A stretch of 64,000 nucleotides of DNA, taken from the NCBI RefSeq assembly GCF_012516375.2, contig NZ_CP051204.2, positions 7,797,501 through 7,861,500 on the forward strand. Direction: 5' to 3'. This document shows, in pieces, positions 55,123-63,559 of this stretch (its first letter is position 1; every line of letters starts with the position of its first letter). A program made the position numbers and the translations under genes. The notes beneath the pieces were generated by a model that was given only the letters and a program-made list of their open reading frames with translations, ran no database searches and had not been told where the DNA came from. This DNA is from Chitinophaga oryzae. Lineage in GTDB: Bacteria; Bacteroidota; Bacteroidia; Chitinophagales; Chitinophagaceae.

Positions 55123-55845
55123 ATGCTCAAGGTAAGAGTATTCAAGGCGATCGAATATCCCGAAGAATGTTTGCAATATATTGCAGGACATCGGAAAGTG
55201 CTGGAGGCATATGGTGTTACGAAAGTTACCTCTGCCAACGTGGACTGGATGTACGAACCTTATACCTACATTATTACCGTGAGCAATGACGACTATACCA
55301 AAACGTATGGGGGATGCCGGATACAACTCGCCGGCGGGAGCGTTCCGCTTCCCATTGAAAGCGCCATCAACAGTATGGACCCCAGGATATACGATATCGT
55401 AAAGGAGCTGGCCGCAGCAGGCGGCACAGGGGAATTCTGCGGCCTGTGGAATTCCAGGGAGGTAGCCGGCTGGGGAATTGGCAGCATCGTCCTTTTCAGG
55501 GTGGTGAACGCCGTATTGAACCAGTTGCCCGTCAGCACTTTCCTGGGCTTCTGTGCACAGACGACCTTCCGTAACAGTATACGTACCGGGTATCAGATTA
55601 TGACCAATATCGGCAACCAGGGCACTTTTTATTACCCCAAGGAAGACCTGATCGCCACTGCGCTCATACTGAACGACCCCCTGGAACTGAAGAGCGCTCA
55701 CCCGGAGGACCGGGAAAGAATGATGAGTTTACGCAACAATCCGGTGCAAACGATTGTAGAAAAAGGGCCCAAGGGAGAGATGCAGGTCGACTATGACCTG
55801 AGGATCATGTCGGCAGCCACGAGTGACCTGCCGCTATCCCGGTAG
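55123..55845 (+). CDS. Putative GNAT-fold acyltransferase (LuxI/FeeM-like)
   Basis: A protein of 240 residues without signal peptide. Its pattern fits a GNAT-type fold like autoinducer or N-acyl amino acid synthases: Arg24 in AGHRKVL, Trp42, Asp56-Asp57 in VSNDDY, then GGCRIQ with Arg66, LPIESAI, a Glu104 in GTGEFCGLWNSREV with Arg112, and a helix pair before NQGTFYYPKEDLIATAL. The order Arg-Trp-Asp-Arg-Glu-Arg parallels LuxI, but spacing after Glu differs, so membership is inferred, not shown. It may transfer an acyl group or simply an acetyl group. It is 18 bases upstream of the ThiF-like gene and likely cotranscribed. Confidence 0.65.
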   Translation: MLKVRVFKAIEYPEECLQYIAGHRKVLEAYGVTKVTSANVDWMYEPYTYIITVSNDDYTKTYGGCRIQLAGGSVPLPIESAINSMDPRIYDIVKELAAAGGTGEFCGLWNSREVAGWGIGSIVLFRVVNAVLNQLPVSTFLGFCAQTTFRNSIRTGYQIMTNIGNQGTFYYPKEDLIATALILNDPLELKSAHPEDRERMMSLRNNPVQTIVEKGPKGEMQVDYDLRIMSAATSDLPLSR

Positions 55846-55863
55846 CAATAAATAAACTTAACA

Positions 55864-56982
55864 ATGAACAACGTACTTGTAGATGCCATAGCAACGAGCC
55901 AACAACAATCATCAGAAAGGGAAGTAAGGTTTTTCAGGTTACAGGACCCCGCACAGCTGGAAGCCCTCACCCAGTTGATTACCCAGCAACCCGGTATCCG
56001 GGTCTTCGACGAAATACAGCCTCAGCTGGCAGAGCTTATCCGCCTTCAGCACCCGGCAGAAAGATTATCCGAAACAGCCATCGCCGAAAAAGTAGCCGCT
56101 CATCTGGGCAACACACCGCCAGCCGCTTATGGCGTATGGGTATACTACCCCTGGTCCGGCCGCGTGGTGCATATACTCGACGAAGCCGAATTCGTATTGC
56201 TGCGCACCAGCCGCAATCAGCATAAAATCACGGAAGCAGAGCGAAAAGTCCTGCAAACCAAAAAAATAGGCGTCATCGGCCTCTCCGTAGGACAGTCCGT
56301 AGCGCTGGCACTCGCCATAGAAAGGCTGTGCGGAGAACTCCGTATAGCCGACTTTGACAAGCTCGATCTCAGTAACATGAACCGCATCCGGACAGGGGTT
56401 CATCATGTGGGTATCCTGAAAACCGTTTTGGTTGCCCGGGAAATTGCGGAAATCGATCCTTTTCTGCAGGTCCGCTGTTATGATAATGGTATTTCTGAAG
56501 ATAATATTGACGCTTTTCTGACCGAAGGGGGCCGGCTGGACATCCTGGTGGAAGAATGCGACGGCCTGGATATCAAGGTGCTGGCCCGCCAGCGTGCCAG
56601 AGCAATGCATATACCCGTGGTAATGGATACCAGCGACCGGGGCATGGTGGATGTAGAGCGGTTTGATCTGCAACATGATTTACCTATATTGCATGGACGT
56701 ATACCGGAAGATATCACCGCCGCCCGGATCCGAAACATGCAGGGACCGGAAAGGATGCAACTGGTAGACCGTATCGTTAATTTCAATGCCATGTCAACCA
56801 AAATGCAAGCCTCCCTCGCGGAGATAGGTAAGACTATTACCACCTGGCCCCAACTGGCTTCGGCAGTAATGCTGGGAGGCGCCGCTATCGCCCATGTATG
56901 CCGGGAAGTGGGGCTGAACAGGGAAATAGCCTCCGGCCGTTACTACGTAGACCTGGAACAGATTTTTAATCACGATAAATGA
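55864..56982 (+). CDS. ThiF/E1-like adenylating protein (Rv1355c-like N-terminal half)
   Basis: A protein of 372 residues. Residues 1-130 are a helical N-terminal domain of unknown type. From about 132 it is an E1/ThiF Rossmann fold: IGVIGLSVGQS (136-145) as nucleotide loop, ADFDKLDLSNMNRIR (Asp163, Asp165, Asp168, Asn173, Arg174), Lys186, and VEECDGLD with Asp233. These residues are those that bind ATP and Mg in E1-like enzymes. I see no CxxC zinc site nor a clear catalytic Cys. The layout recalls the ThiF part of Rv1355c-type proteins, which often carry a nitroreductase domain; here none follows. It may activate a carboxylate, perhaps the partner's substrate. It is 13 bases from the sensor kinase gene. 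Confidence 0.8.
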   Translation: MNNVLVDAIATSQQQSSEREVRFFRLQDPAQLEALTQLITQQPGIRVFDEIQPQLAELIRLQHPAERLSETAIAEKVAAHLGNTPPAAYGVWVYYPWSGRVVHILDEAEFVLLRTSRNQHKITEAERKVLQTKKIGVIGLSVGQSVALALAIERLCGELRIADFDKLDLSNMNRIRTGVHHVGILKTVLVAREIAEIDPFLQVRCYDNGISEDNIDAFLTEGGRLDILVEECDGLDIKVLARQRARAMHIPVVMDTSDRGMVDVERFDLQHDLPILHGRIPEDITAARIRNMQGPERMQLVDRIVNFNAMSTKMQASLAEIGKTITTWPQLASAVMLGGAAIAHVCREVGLNREIASGRYYVDLEQIFNHDK

Positions 56983-56995
56983 TCCGACATAAGGT

Positions 56996-59170
56996 ATGCG
57001 ACTTCTGATCAGACCGGCATTTTACAGGTTCGTATGCCTGTTGCTGTTAGTAACAGTCCGATGGATACCCGCCTGGGCAGATACGATCAACATCTCCCCC
57101 AACTACCCGATCCAACTGGCCGAATACGGTCAGCTGGAATACCTGCTGGACCCGGCCGGCCACCTCACCTTTGCAGAAGTGGAGCATTCCCCCGGCTTCC
57201 AGAAGCTGCAGAAACAGATCCCTAATTTCGGTCTCACCAAAGACGCCATCTGGCTCCGCTTCACCGTCAAAAACAATACACAGCAGCCGGAGCTGATGTT
57301 TAATATCACCTATCCCATCCTGGACCTGATAGACCTCTACTACCCCGGCCCCGACAACCGCTACGAAGTGATTCCCGGCGGGGAACTGCGGCCTTTTAAA
57401 AAGAGGCCGGTCGTTCACCAGAACTTCGTTTACAACATCAGCATCCCTAACGGCACCGCTCAAACCTTTTACGTACGCATACAAAGCCGGGAGACCATCC
57501 TGGTACCCATTTATATCGGGACCTCCCGCGAGATATACAGTAAGCTGTACAACGATGACCTGCTGTTGTCTATCTACATCGGCATCATCCTCGTCATGAT
57601 TTTCTACAATATCTTCATTTTCTCTTCCGTAAGGGACTGGAGCTATTTCTACTACATCATCTATATCGCCTGCGTAGGCCTTACCCAGCTGTGCCTGCAC
57701 GGCTTCGGGTACCGTTTCTTCTGGCATGAAAACCTGTATATCACCGAACAAAGCGTGCTGTGGGCCGGCGCCCTCTCCGGCATTTCCGTGCTGGTGTTTG
57801 TACAGAGCTTCCTTCATGTAAGGGAAAAAGCCCCCTGGGCTTACCGGATCATGAACCTCTTTGTGATCGTTTACTCCAGCACCATCGTTTTATCATTGCT
57901 GGGCTACTTCTCGATCGCCTATGCGCTGATCGACTTCCTTGCCATCACCGGCGTGAGCTTTATCCTGCTGTTCGCCATCATGCAGGCCGTCAAACACTCC
58001 CGCACCGCCAAAATATTCGTACTGGCATGGACGGTATTCATCCTGGCTATCATCTGCTTTGTGCTGAAAGACGTGGGCATCATCCCCTATAATATCTTTA
58101 CCAGCCACATTATTGTCATAGGGTCGGCGATAGAAGTCATCCTCCTGTCTTTCGCCCTGGCCGACAAAATCAATACCTTTAAGGCGGAAAAAGAAGCTTC
58201 GCAGGCCATCGCCCTCGAGATCTCCAAAGAAAACGAACAGCTGGTAAGGGAACAAAATATCATACTGGAAGCCAAAGTACAGGAACGCACCGAAGAACTG
58301 CAAAACAGTAACCGGGACCTGAACGTGGCGCTGACCAACCTGAAAGACACCCAGACACGGCTGGTGGAAAAGGAAAAAATGGCGTCCCTGGGTCAGCTGA
58401 CTGCCGGTATCGCCCATGAAATCAACAACCCGATCAACTTTGTCACCTCCAATATCAAGCCCCTGAAATTGGATATCGCCGACCTGCAAGCCCTGCTCAA
58501 CCGCTACGACGGGCTGGCCGGCAAAGCCGATATACCGGGCGAGCTGAAGTCCATCGAACAGTTCAAGCGGGAAATCGATATAGACTATATCCACGAAGAA
58601 ATCTCATCCCTGATCAAAGGCATCGAAGACGGCGCCGCCCGTACCGCAGAGATCGTAAAAGGGCTGCGTACCTTCAGCCGCCTGGACGAAAGCGACGTGA
58701 AATCCATCGACATCCACGAAGGGCTGGACTCTACGCTGGTACTGCTTCGCAACGCTATTCCGCCCAATGTGAACATCATCAAAGATTACGCAGAACTGCC
58801 CAAAGTGGAATGCTACGCCGGGAAGATCAACCAGGTGTTCATGAATATCTTTTCCAACGCGCTGAATGCGATCAAAAGCAAAAAGGAGCAGCATGACGAA
58901 TCCATTACCATCACCACCCGGCAGGAAGGCCAAACTGTCATTATCCGGATCAGGGATACCGGTATCGGCATGTCAGAGGAGGTGCAACAGAAGATCTTCG
59001 ACCCCTTCTTTACCACCAAGGACGTAGGGGAAGGAACAGGGCTCGGACTTTCTATCGTATTCAGCATCATAGAGAAACACAAGGGTAAAATCATCGTAAA
59101 TTCCACCCCCGGGCAGGGAGCGGAATTTATTATATATTTACCTCTCAACATCACGAATCATCAATCTTAA
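56996..59170 (+). CDS. 7TMR-DISM sensor histidine kinase
   Basis: A protein of 724 residues: signal peptide 1-29, extracytoplasmic 7TMR-DISMED2 beta domain (about 45-180; LTKDAIWLRFTVKNNT), seven membrane helices (about 190-395), a coiled coil, then HisKA with His474 in GIAHEINNPINF, and HATPase with N box FMNIFSNALNAI, RDTGIGMS and GEGTGLGLSI. All kinase boxes are intact. The DISMED2 domain binds small carbohydrate-like or other ligands. It starts with an AAGG element before ATG, 13 bases after the ThiF-like gene, and is followed 15 bases later by a receiver-kinase. It is the natural sensor for whatever the two enzymes make. Confidence 0.93.
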   Translation: MRLLIRPAFYRFVCLLLLVTVRWIPAWADTINISPNYPIQLAEYGQLEYLLDPAGHLTFAEVEHSPGFQKLQKQIPNFGLTKDAIWLRFTVKNNTQQPELMFNITYPILDLIDLYYPGPDNRYEVIPGGELRPFKKRPVVHQNFVYNISIPNGTAQTFYVRIQSRETILVPIYIGTSREIYSKLYNDDLLLSIYIGIILVMIFYNIFIFSSVRDWSYFYYIIYIACVGLTQLCLHGFGYRFFWHENLYITEQSVLWAGALSGISVLVFVQSFLHVREKAPWAYRIMNLFVIVYSSTIVLSLLGYFSIAYALIDFLAITGVSFILLFAIMQAVKHSRTAKIFVLAWTVFILAIICFVLKDVGIIPYNIFTSHIIVIGSAIEVILLSFALADKINTFKAEKEASQAIALEISKENEQLVREQNIILEAKVQERTEELQNSNRDLNVALTNLKDTQTRLVEKEKMASLGQLTAGIAHEINNPINFVTSNIKPLKLDIADLQALLNRYDGLAGKADIPGELKSIEQFKREIDIDYIHEEISSLIKGIEDGAARTAEIVKGLRTFSRLDESDVKSIDIHEGLDSTLVLLRNAIPPNVNIIKDYAELPKVECYAGKINQVFMNIFSNALNAIKSKKEQHDESITITTRQEGQTVIIRIRDTGIGMSEEVQQKIFDPFFTTKDVGEGTGLGLSIVFSIIEKHKGKIIVNSTPGQGAEFIIYLPLNITNHQS

Positions 59171-59185
59171 CCATAAGACCCTTTA

Positions 59186-60283
59186 ATGAAAGAAAACCGC
59201 ATTAGAATATTATATATCGATGATGAAATCCATAATCTGAACGCCTTCAAGGCCAGCTTCCGCAGGAGTTACGAGATTTACACCGCTAACTCTGCACAGG
59301 AAGGCAAGCAACTGCTGAAGGAGATTATGGTCCATATCATCATAGCGGACCAGAAAATGCCTGTTTCTACCGGGGTGGAGTTTTTTAACGAAATAAAAGA
59401 CACCCTCCCCGACCCGATGCGCATTTTGCTGACCGGTTATACCGATGTGGAAGACATCATTGATGCCATCAACAAGGGGCATATCTTTTCCTATATCAAG
59501 AAACCCTGGGATGAGCATGAACTGCATAAAACGATCAACAACGCTTATGAGATCTATGCCACCCGCAAGCAGCTCAAGGAAAAGATCGTGGAACTGGAAA
59601 AAACCAATGATGAGCTCAACCGCTTTATCTACTCCACCTCGCATGACCTGCGCTCCCCGCTGATGTCTGTACTGGGCATTATTAACCTCTCGCGGCTCGA
59701 CAATTCTGTGGTAGACCCCAACGGCTATATGAACATGGTGGAATCCTGTGTGCTGAAGCTGGATGGATTTATCCAGAAAATTATCGAATATTACCGTAAT
59801 TCCCGGCTGGAAGTAGAGTACGAGAAAATCGACTTCAACAACCTGCTGAATGATTGTATCACCGCTTTTCAGCCACAGAATACGGCCATACACTTCCATA
59901 CCCATGTAGACCAGGTAGCCGAATTCCGGGGCGATACCTTCCGGATCAGCGTTATTTTAAACAATCTTATTTCCAACGCTGTTAAGTACCAAAAACCGGA
60001 AGAACCAGAACCGATGGTCAATCTGTCGGTAAAAGTGGAACCGCATAAAGCTACCATTTGCATCCGGGACAATGGTATCGGTATTCTGAGCGAGCATCTG
60101 AACAATATCTTTAAAATGTTCTTTCGCTCCAAGAACAACAATAAACCAGGAAGTGGCATTGGCCTGTATATCGTAAAAGAAGCCCTTAGCAAAATTGGCG
60201 GTACTATAAATGTAGAGTCCAAATACGGCGAGGGCACCCAATTTGAAATTACCATCCCGAACAGAAATGAATTCGATACCTGA
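59186..60283 (+). CDS. Receiver-histidine kinase hybrid
   Basis: A protein of 365 residues with N-terminal receiver (acidic D12/D13, phospho-acceptor D55 in IIADQKMP, Lys in IKKPW) and C-terminal kinase: His153 in STSHDLRSP, N box NNLISNAVKYQ, IRDNGIGI, and GSGIGLYIV. Without transmembrane segments it is cytoplasmic. It would take phosphate on its receiver from the 7TM kinase and in turn phosphorylate the next protein. The receiver is close to the lone regulator at 9709. Its end overlaps the next gene by 17 bases. Confidence 0.93.
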   Translation: MKENRIRILYIDDEIHNLNAFKASFRRSYEIYTANSAQEGKQLLKEIMVHIIIADQKMPVSTGVEFFNEIKDTLPDPMRILLTGYTDVEDIIDAINKGHIFSYIKKPWDEHELHKTINNAYEIYATRKQLKEKIVELEKTNDELNRFIYSTSHDLRSPLMSVLGIINLSRLDNSVVDPNGYMNMVESCVLKLDGFIQKIIEYYRNSRLEVEYEKIDFNNLLNDCITAFQPQNTAIHFHTHVDQVAEFRGDTFRISVILNNLISNAVKYQKPEEPEPMVNLSVKVEPHKATICIRDNGIGILSEHLNNIFKMFFRSKNNNKPGSGIGLYIVKEALSKIGGTINVESKYGEGTQFEITIPNRNEFDT

Positions 60284-60686
60284 CCTGCGCGTCATATTGA
60301 TAGATGACAATGAGATTGATTTATTGCTGCATGAGAAGTTGATTACATTTCAACAAATCAGCAGAACGGTGATTTCATTCGCCAACGCCAACAAAGCCCT
60401 GGAGTTTTTATCGTCCAACATCGCCCTGCCCAAAATTCCCCCGACGATCATCCTGCTGGATATCCAGATGCCAGAAATGGATGGCTTCGAATTCCTGCAG
60501 GCGTTCGATACCTACCCCCAGAAAATCAAGTCGCAGTGCCATATTGTAATGGTTTCCTCTTCGCTTGATTACGGCGATATCACCCGCACCAACGCCAATC
60601 CGCTGGTCATCAAATTACTCCGCAAACCCTTGCTGCTAAAGGAACTGAAGGAGACCGTGGAAGGAATTTTCAAAGATTTTGTGTAA
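60267..60686 (+). CDS. Single-domain response regulator, end of the relay
   Basis: A protein of 139 residues, all receiver: LIDDNEID acid pair, D65 in IILLDIQMPEMDGFEF, and Lys in LLRKPLL. No DNA-binding output. The ATG at 60267 gives MNSIPDLRVI; it overlaps the previous gene by 17 bases, indicating coupled translation. It looks like the Rcp1-type output of the receiver-kinase before it. Confidence 0.9.
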   Translation: MNSIPDLRVILIDDNEIDLLLHEKLITFQQISRTVISFANANKALEFLSSNIALPKIPPTIILLDIQMPEMDGFEFLQAFDTYPQKIKSQCHIVMVSSSLDYGDITRTNANPLVIKLLRKPLLLKELKETVEGIFKDFV

Positions 60687-60690
60687 AAAG

Positions 60691-60720
60691 TTGGCGAATT
60701 CAGAAAATTATCTATTTTTG
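60691..60720 (+). promoter_or_regulatory. Promoter of tRNA-Ala
   Basis: TTG at 60691-60693, 19 bases, TATTTTTG at 60713-60720, a full consensus match; the tRNA begins 22 bases after it. Confidence 0.7.
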
Positions 60721-60742
60721 CATTCCCGAAAGGGAAAAATAT

Positions 60743-60818
60743 GGGGGATTAGCTCATCTGGTAGAGCGCAAGCATGGCATGTTTGAGGTGAGCGGTTCGA
60801 GCCCGCTATCCTCCACCA
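60743..60818 (+). tRNA. tRNA-Ala (anticodon GGC)
   Basis: Acceptor GGGGGAT pairs with ATCCTCC, including the G3:U70 pair that marks alanine tRNAs. D arm GCTC/GAGC, anticodon stem CAAGC/GTTTG with loop ATGGCAT (GGC), T arm AGCGG/CCGCT. The CCA end is encoded. Confidence 0.96.
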
Positions 60819-60827
60819 AAAATCTCT

Positions 60828-60852
60828 AAAACCCGCGCTAAGCGCGGGTTTT
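60828..60852 (+). terminator. Terminator of tRNA-Ala
   Basis: A perfect 12-base stem 'aaaacccgcgct' with its complement (60828-60839, 60841-60852), ending in T4. Confidence 0.8.
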
Positions 60853-60885
60853 CTGTTTATACTAAGGACATGGATTTTTTACCCC

Positions 60886-61272
60886 CTATCTGCTGATACA
60901 CCGTTTTTCCAGTACAGCCAGTCCTCCTACCACTACCACCTGCAACACCAGGAAAACAGCGCCGAAGATTGCAGCACTTCCAACATAACCGATCACCAGC
61001 CCGATACTGACCAACGTCCAGAATGCATTGGCATATATCAGCAGCCGTACCCATCCCACAACCGGACTGTCCCTCATTGCCAGCCATAAAGCCACCAGCG
61101 CATACAGTAAGGTCACCGCCGACACAAACACCACCAGCGAAACAGGAAGGCCGAGAAAAGACGCCAGCACTTTATATGCCGCGAGACCAATAACCGCCGT
61201 GCCGGAACCAAGTGCAAAATCAGCCCATAAAATTTTTTTCAGCAACGCCGGCTTTGAAATGTAATAAGACAT
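60886..61272 (-). CDS. Small four-helix membrane protein, uncharacterised
   Basis: A protein of 128 residues with four hydrophobic helices (about 15-35, 42-65, 74-95, 98-120) and a basic C terminus (LEKRCISR). I know no named family; similar small proteins are common in Bacteroidota. It lies between a tRNA and a sensor kinase gene, alone on its strand for 67 bases either side. Confidence 0.75.
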   Translation of the reverse strand: MSYYISKPALLKKILWADFALGSGTAVIGLAAYKVLASFLGLPVSLVVFVSAVTLLYALVALWLAMRDSPVVGWVRLLIYANAFWTLVSIGLVIGYVGSAAIFGAVFLVLQVVVVGGLAVLEKRCISR

Positions 61273-61339
61273 ATGATAAAGCTTAAAAGAAAGACAAACG
61301 CCTCCTTACCCTTACAACGCAAAGAGCAAGCTATCCCTA

Positions 61340-62923
61340 TCATGCCACCGGCACTTTCACCTGCTTTACAGGCAATACCATAATGAAGGAAGTACCCTCA
61401 CCTTCCACACTTGTGGCGGTAATAGTACCCTGATGTTTGTCAATTACTTTTTTGGCGATAGCCAGTCCTATACCAGTGCCTTCGTAGTGGTCTGCGTTGT
61501 GCAGTCGCTGAAAAATGGTAAAGATTTTAGAGAGATATTTTTCGTTGAACCCGATACCGTTGTCCCGGATGACGATACGGCAAAAGTCGGCATTGCTCTC
61601 TGAAGGATTGTCAATAGCGCCCCCCTTGATCATTTCGGAAGAGATATGAATTTCCGGCGCCTGATCTTTGCGGGAAAATTTAAGCGCGTTGCTGATAATA
61701 TTCTGGAACACCTGCCGGATCTGCCCAGGAACCGCTTCAATTTGTGGCAAATTTTCCACACGCACCACAGCATTTTTCTCGGTGATGGTCAGTTCGAGGT
61801 CGCTGATGATTTCCTGCACCACCACATTGAGGTCGGTAATTTCGTATATGCTTGCTGCCGAAAGGCGGGAGTAGTTCAGCAGATCGTTGATAAGCCGGGC
61901 CATTCTTTCCGACGAGCCTACGATCCTTTCCATGTAGGACATGGCACCGGGATCGGTTTTCAGGAAGCGGTCGCGTACAATGGCGCCAAACAGCTGTATT
62001 TTACGCAAGGGTTCCTTGAGGTCATGCGAGGCTACGGAGGCAAACTGCTGCAGGTCGTGGTTACTGGCTTCCAGCGACTTGTTGATTTCGACCAGCTCTT
62101 CGGTGCGTTCCCGTACTTTCTGCTCCAGTATTTCGTTGGCCTGTTTTTGATGAGCGATATCAGTGAAAGTACCGATCCATTTGCTGATGCCGGCGCTTTC
62201 CCGCACGGGGATAATACGCAGCAGGTGGCAGCGGAAGCTGTTGTCTGTACGGTCTTTCAGGTAGACTTCCTTTTCCAGCGGCAGTCCGGCACGCAGGGTG
62301 TCATCGAGACATTGCCGCAGGCTCTTGTCCATCGGCAGCGTTTCCGGTAGCTGCTGCAGGCCGTCGGCGTACTTAAACCAGTTGCGGTTGGCGTATTCTA
62401 TCTGCCCGTCGGGGGTAACCGTGAAGGCTATCTGGGGCAGCACCTCCAGCATGGTATGCAGTTCATTTACTTTTTCACTGAGCGCGCTCTGCGCCAGCTT
62501 GCGGACTTCCACTTCTTCCTGGAGCGACTGGTGCATCTGCTTCAGCTCCTGTGACTGCTGGTAAAGCCGGGAAAAAGTTTTCACCTTCATCAACAGCACA
62601 TCGGGATCTACCGGTTTGGTGAGATAGTCGATGCCTCCTGAATCGTAGCCTTTTACAATAAAACGTTTCTCTTTGTTAACGGCAGACAGGAATATGATGG
62701 GAATATCTTTCGCTTTGCTGTAGCCGGAGATGGCTTCTGCCACTTCGAAGCCGTCCATGCTGGGCATCTGTACGTCCAGGATGATCAGGGTATAACTGTG
62801 CTTCAGTATTTTCTTTAACGCCTCTTCGCCGGACAGGGCTGTATCCACTTCAAACTGATACAGCTCAAGCGTTTTCCGGATGGATAAAATATTCTCTGGC
62901 TTATCATCAACAATCAAAATCAT
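61340..62923 (-). CDS. Receiver-PAS-histidine kinase
   Basis: A protein of 527 residues without membrane segments. Order: receiver 1-120 (D50 in IILDVQMPSMDGFEV, Lys in LTKPVDP), coiled coil, PAS domain about 150-265 (FTVTPDGQIEYANRNW), coiled coil, HisKA motif SVASHDLKEPLRK, HATPase with NIISNALKFS, IRDNGIGF and GTGIGLAIA. It lies 29 bases downstream of the cheB-like gene in a leftward cheR-cheB-kinase cluster. Such clusters in non-flagellated Bacteroidota are thought to modify proteins other than chemoreceptors, but targets are unknown. Confidence 0.93.
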   Translation of the reverse strand: MILIVDDKPENILSIRKTLELYQFEVDTALSGEEALKKILKHSYTLIILDVQMPSMDGFEVAEAISGYSKAKDIPIIFLSAVNKEKRFIVKGYDSGGIDYLTKPVDPDVLLMKVKTFSRLYQQSQELKQMHQSLQEEVEVRKLAQSALSEKVNELHTMLEVLPQIAFTVTPDGQIEYANRNWFKYADGLQQLPETLPMDKSLRQCLDDTLRAGLPLEKEVYLKDRTDNSFRCHLLRIIPVRESAGISKWIGTFTDIAHQKQANEILEQKVRERTEELVEINKSLEASNHDLQQFASVASHDLKEPLRKIQLFGAIVRDRFLKTDPGAMSYMERIVGSSERMARLINDLLNYSRLSAASIYEITDLNVVVQEIISDLELTITEKNAVVRVENLPQIEAVPGQIRQVFQNIISNALKFSRKDQAPEIHISSEMIKGGAIDNPSESNADFCRIVIRDNGIGFNEKYLSKIFTIFQRLHNADHYEGTGIGLAIAKKVIDKHQGTITATSVEGEGTSFIMVLPVKQVKVPVA

Positions 62924-62952
62924 ACAAAAAATACATTTTCAATAACCATACC

Positions 62953-63540
62953 TCAACCGGCCAGCACGCCGGCAAAATTATTAATAAAAGAAGCCATTAC
63001 ATCGGCCGCCAGCACATGATCTACCGGCACTGTCTGTATGGCATGACGGGGCATAAAATCCACGGTGGCCGTCTCCGGGTCCTGTACCATAGTAATGCCG
63101 CCGGCCTCGTGTACATCCGCCAGTCCCTCTACGCCGTCGCTGTTGGCGCCGGACAATAATACAGCCATAGTGTCCTCGCCGAATACAGCGGCGGCTGAAC
63201 TGAAGGTAACGTCTATACTGGGCCGGCTGAAGTGTATCTTTTCGGAATAATCCAGGCTCAGGGTGTGGTCTGTTTCCACCAGCAGGTGATAATCTCCTGG
63301 CGCAATGTAAATGGCGCCCGGCAGGAGCGGTTCTTTCTCTTCCGCCTCGTGCACGGGCAACGTGGTTTTGGCTGACAGCAGTTCCGCCAGCATAGAGTCC
63401 GTACGGCTTTGCCGGTGCAGCACAATGATTACTGCGGCATTCATCCGGGAAGACAAACCGGGCAACAACGTCAGGATAGCCTGTAAACCACCGGCGGAGC
63501 CACCGATCAGCACCACACGGGAAGCTGTAGCCATAGACAT
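62953..63540 (-). CDS. cheB: CheB-type methylesterase, receiver-less
   Basis: A protein of 195 residues, covering only the catalytic domain of CheB: nucleophile Ser15 in IGGSAGGL, His42 in VLHRQ, and the Asp of LLSGANSDGVEG, all in place. It removes methyl esters or deamidates Gln in target proteins. The classic N-terminal receiver is absent; the kinase encoded next has its own receiver. It is 19 bases after the cheR-like gene, so one message is likely. Confidence 0.92.
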   Translation of the reverse strand: MSMATASRVVLIGGSAGGLQAILTLLPGLSSRMNAAVIIVLHRQSRTDSMLAELLSAKTTLPVHEAEEKEPLLPGAIYIAPGDYHLLVETDHTLSLDYSEKIHFSRPSIDVTFSSAAAVFGEDTMAVLLSGANSDGVEGLADVHEAGGITMVQDPETATVDFMPRHAIQTVPVDHVLAADVMASFINNFAGVLAG

Positions 63541-63559
63541 AAGGGCAATAATTTATTAA

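Noticed and set aside
55864..56982. MoeB/ThiF of molybdopterin or thiamine synthesis
   Set aside because: No ubiquitin-like partner (MoaD/ThiS) and no other pathway gene is near, and the zinc Cys pairs are missing.
60243..60283. Overlap of receiver-kinase and receiver genes as a frameshifted single gene
   Set aside because: Each protein has complete domains and a proper end; a 17-base overlap is normal for coupled genes.
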